NCBI GenBank assembly: GCA_030666935.1
Contig: DAOUWX010000001.1
Location: 1-43,142, forward strand
Source of the DNA: Atribacterota bacterium
GTDB lineage: Bacteria; Atribacterota; Phoenicimicrobiia; Phoenicimicrobiales; Phoenicimicrobiaceae
Reading direction: 5' to 3'
DNA: 43,142 nt
Of the stretch, positions 41,814-43,142 are shown one piece after another (within the stretch, counting starts at the first letter, position 1; every line of letters begins with the position of its first letter). The notes beneath the pieces are model-generated. The model had not been told where the DNA came from and searched no databases. It worked only from the letters and a program-made list of their open reading frames with translations. Both the position numbers and the translations under genes were made by a program.

Positions 41814-42986
41814 TTTATTTTCCAAAACTTTAGCTCCTTCAGCAGGACGGGTTATATATATATCCGAAGTAATACCGGTCGTCTTTTTATATTCTTTCTT
41901 AATCTTCTTCTCAAAGGCATCAACATAATCTCTCTTTAGTAAGTTTACAGTACAACCACCGAATCCGGCTCCGGTCATACGGGCACCTAAAACTCCCTCC
42001 TGTTCTATAGCCAAATCGACTAAAAGGTCTAATTCGGCACAACTTACCTCATAATCATCCTTAAGGCTCCTGTGTGATTCTACCATTAGCTTCCCAAAAG
42101 CAGAAAAGTTTTTCTTTCTTAAAGCCTGTACCCCGGCTTGAACCCGGTAATTTTCTAAAATTACATGCCTGGCTCTCCGGGCTATTGGTTCTGGTAAACA
42201 TTGCTGATATTGTTTAAACTCCTCTATGGTAACATCTCGCAAAGTATGAATTTTAGATCCTAACCTATGAGTAAAAAATTTAGCAGCCCTCTTGCATTCT
42301 TCTCTTCTTTTATTGTATTCAGAATTAATCAAGCTCCTTTGAATCTTAGAATTACAAATTACTATCTGGTAATTGTGGTCTTTAAAAGGGGTTAATTGAT
42401 ATTTATTGGTTCTACAATCAATAAAAAGGGCATAATTTTTTTGCCCCAAACAGGAAATATATTGGTCCATAATACCGCAAGCGACCCCTACAAAATTATT
42501 CTCTGCTCTCCGAGAGAGGTGCGCCATTTCCAGCGGTTCAATGTCCAATGAATTTAATTTTACCATAGTTAATACAGTAACCACTTCTAAAGCAGCAGAT
42601 GAACTTAATCCCGCTTTCCGGGGAATATTACTTCCAAAAATGAGGTTTGTTCCTTGTAAAGGATATCCTGCTTTTTGTATTTCGTCCATTACGCCCATCA
42701 AATAATTCGTCCAGGTATCTTTTTTAGAAGGAGATAAACTATCTAAAGAAAATTTAATTTCAGTTTTATAAACAAAATCAAAAACCTGAACCAACCGATC
42801 GTTTCTTAATTGCCCCAGCATAACCACCTCTTTTTCGATAGCCATTGGCAAAACAAAACCTTCATTATAATCAGTATGTTCACCAATTAGATTAACCCTT
42901 CCTGGGGCAGAAAAGGCACCTTTAGTTAAACCAGTATCAGTAAATTTATCCTTAAATATCTTCCATAATTTATTCAAATCTTGCAT
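41796..42986 (-). CDS. galK: Galactokinase
   Basis: GHMP kinase, 396 residues, phosphorylating galactose to galactose 1-phosphate in the Leloir pathway. The galactokinase signature GRVNLIGEHTDYNEGFVLPM (about residues 28-47), the ATP loop GLSSSAALEV and the C-terminal GARMTGAGFGGCTVNLL are all present. GAGG precedes the ATG by 8 nt. It converges on xylB; the two stop regions overlap with no room for a terminator between them. Confidence 0.95.
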   Translation of the reverse strand: MQDLNKLWKIFKDKFTDTGLTKGAFSAPGRVNLIGEHTDYNEGFVLPMAIEKEVVMLGQLRNDRLVQVFDFVYKTEIKFSLDSLSPSKKDTWTNYLMGVMDEIQKAGYPLQGTNLIFGSNIPRKAGLSSSAALEVVTVLTMVKLNSLDIEPLEMAHLSRRAENNFVGVACGIMDQYISCLGQKNYALFIDCRTNKYQLTPFKDHNYQIVICNSKIQRSLINSEYNKRREECKRAAKFFTHRLGSKIHTLRDVTIEEFKQYQQCLPEPIARRARHVILENYRVQAGVQALRKKNFSAFGKLMVESHRSLKDDYEVSCAELDLLVDLAIEQEGVLGARMTGAGFGGCTVNLLKRDYVDAFEKKIKKEYKKTTGITSDIYITRPAEGAKVLENKSDRTD

Positions 42987-43069
42987 TGAAATTTCCTCTT
43001 TATTTTACTTTGTATTCAAATATTTCTATAATTAATTCCTTGACAACTCTGCTTTATCTTTGATATTTC

Positions 43070-43142
43070 TTATAGGGAAACTATTTCTTGAGGTAATGTT
43101 TTTCTTAACTCTTGAGCTTTTTCTTCAGGTAAACAATTATTA
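43070..43142 (-). CDS. C-terminal tail of an upstream gene (partial)
   Basis: A minus-strand frame enters from the right edge and stops with TAA at 43072-43070; its last 23 residues contain CLPEEKAQELRKTLPQEIVS. It ends 83 bp before galK on the same strand, so galT (galactose-1-phosphate uridylyltransferase) would be a natural partner, but the tail is too short to identify. Confidence 0.4.
   Translation of the reverse strand, partial: NNCLPEEKAQELRKTLPQEIVSL

Overview
The window is AT-rich bacterial DNA in which roughly half of the genes handle sugars: four-component ABC uptake systems, sugar isomerases, sugar kinases and their regulators. No ribosomal or respiratory genes are present, so the taxon cannot be fixed. 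The gene mix (several sugar ABC operons, URO-D-like and TIM-barrel isomerase genes between them, ROK control of xylose genes, very AT-rich spacers, Shine-Dalgarno-led genes in the standard code) suits an anaerobic fermentative bacterium such as an Atribacterota or Firmicutes-like lineage. That assignment is inference.

Region 1 (1-9.7 kb, all minus strand). A nine-gene cluster runs leftwards from a promoter near 9.7 kb. It starts with a fructose/ribose-type ABC system (binding protein, permease, single-domain ATPase), continues with a URO-D-family protein and a hydroxypyruvate-isomerase-like TIM barrel, and ends with a second ABC system of the family-1 binding protein / PotBC type whose ATPase leaves the window. 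Two LacI/CcpA-type operator palindromes (9441-9454 and 9660-9673) lie in the leader; the second is just downstream of a good sigma-70-type promoter.

Region 2 (9.9-16.7 kb). A SpoU-family RNA methyltransferase and a plus-strand TIM-barrel isomerase precede a leftward operon of mannitol-1-phosphate-dehydrogenase-like protein, PfkB kinase, D-lyxose isomerase and glycerol kinase. The operon looks like a polyol/pentose route ending in glycolytic intermediates.

Region 3 (16.8-32 kb) is the accessory region. Its genes are almost all on the minus strand: a membrane diguanylate cyclase, a broken parA, small orphan proteins (one YodC/DUF2158-like), a string of tiny membrane proteins, an 829-residue lipoprotein with a caspase-like domain, Ig-like domains and a DUF1566-like C-terminus, a frameshifted secreted protein, a two-gene unit of unknown function, a SAM methyltransferase, a GNAT acetyltransferase and a nucleosidase. 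At least six copies of a 110-170 bp repeat punctuate it, spaced about 2-4 kb, mostly downstream of each gene block. Each copy carries a terminator hairpin preceded by a GGGGAGC box. In the rightmost copy this box is the real 3' end of a tRNA-Asn gene. Three further pairs of direct repeats, one pair being tandem glycine riboswitches, bound smaller segments. I read this as a mosaic of serial insertions at a tRNA-Asn 3' end, or an array of cassettes with tRNA-derived junctions. No recombinase is encoded in the window.

Region 4 (32.2-41.8 kb, plus strand) is a complete xylose regulon: xylose-isomerase-family protein, XylF, XylG, XylH, a Gfo/Idh/MocA oxidoreductase, a ROK-family repressor and xylulokinase. 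A promoter at 32192-32220 is overlapped by a perfect 12-bp inverted repeat, a likely operator for the ROK protein. Galactokinase (minus strand) converges on xylB with an 18-bp overlap, and the tail of another gene enters at the right edge.

Most interesting: (i) the tRNA-Asn-derived repeat array; (ii) a tandem glycine riboswitch, with terminator, in front of a caspase-like lipoprotein rather than glycine-metabolism genes, plus a truncated duplicate in front of a cluster of tiny membrane proteins; and (iii) the lipoprotein's C-terminus, which resembles the variable region of diversity-generating-retroelement target proteins.
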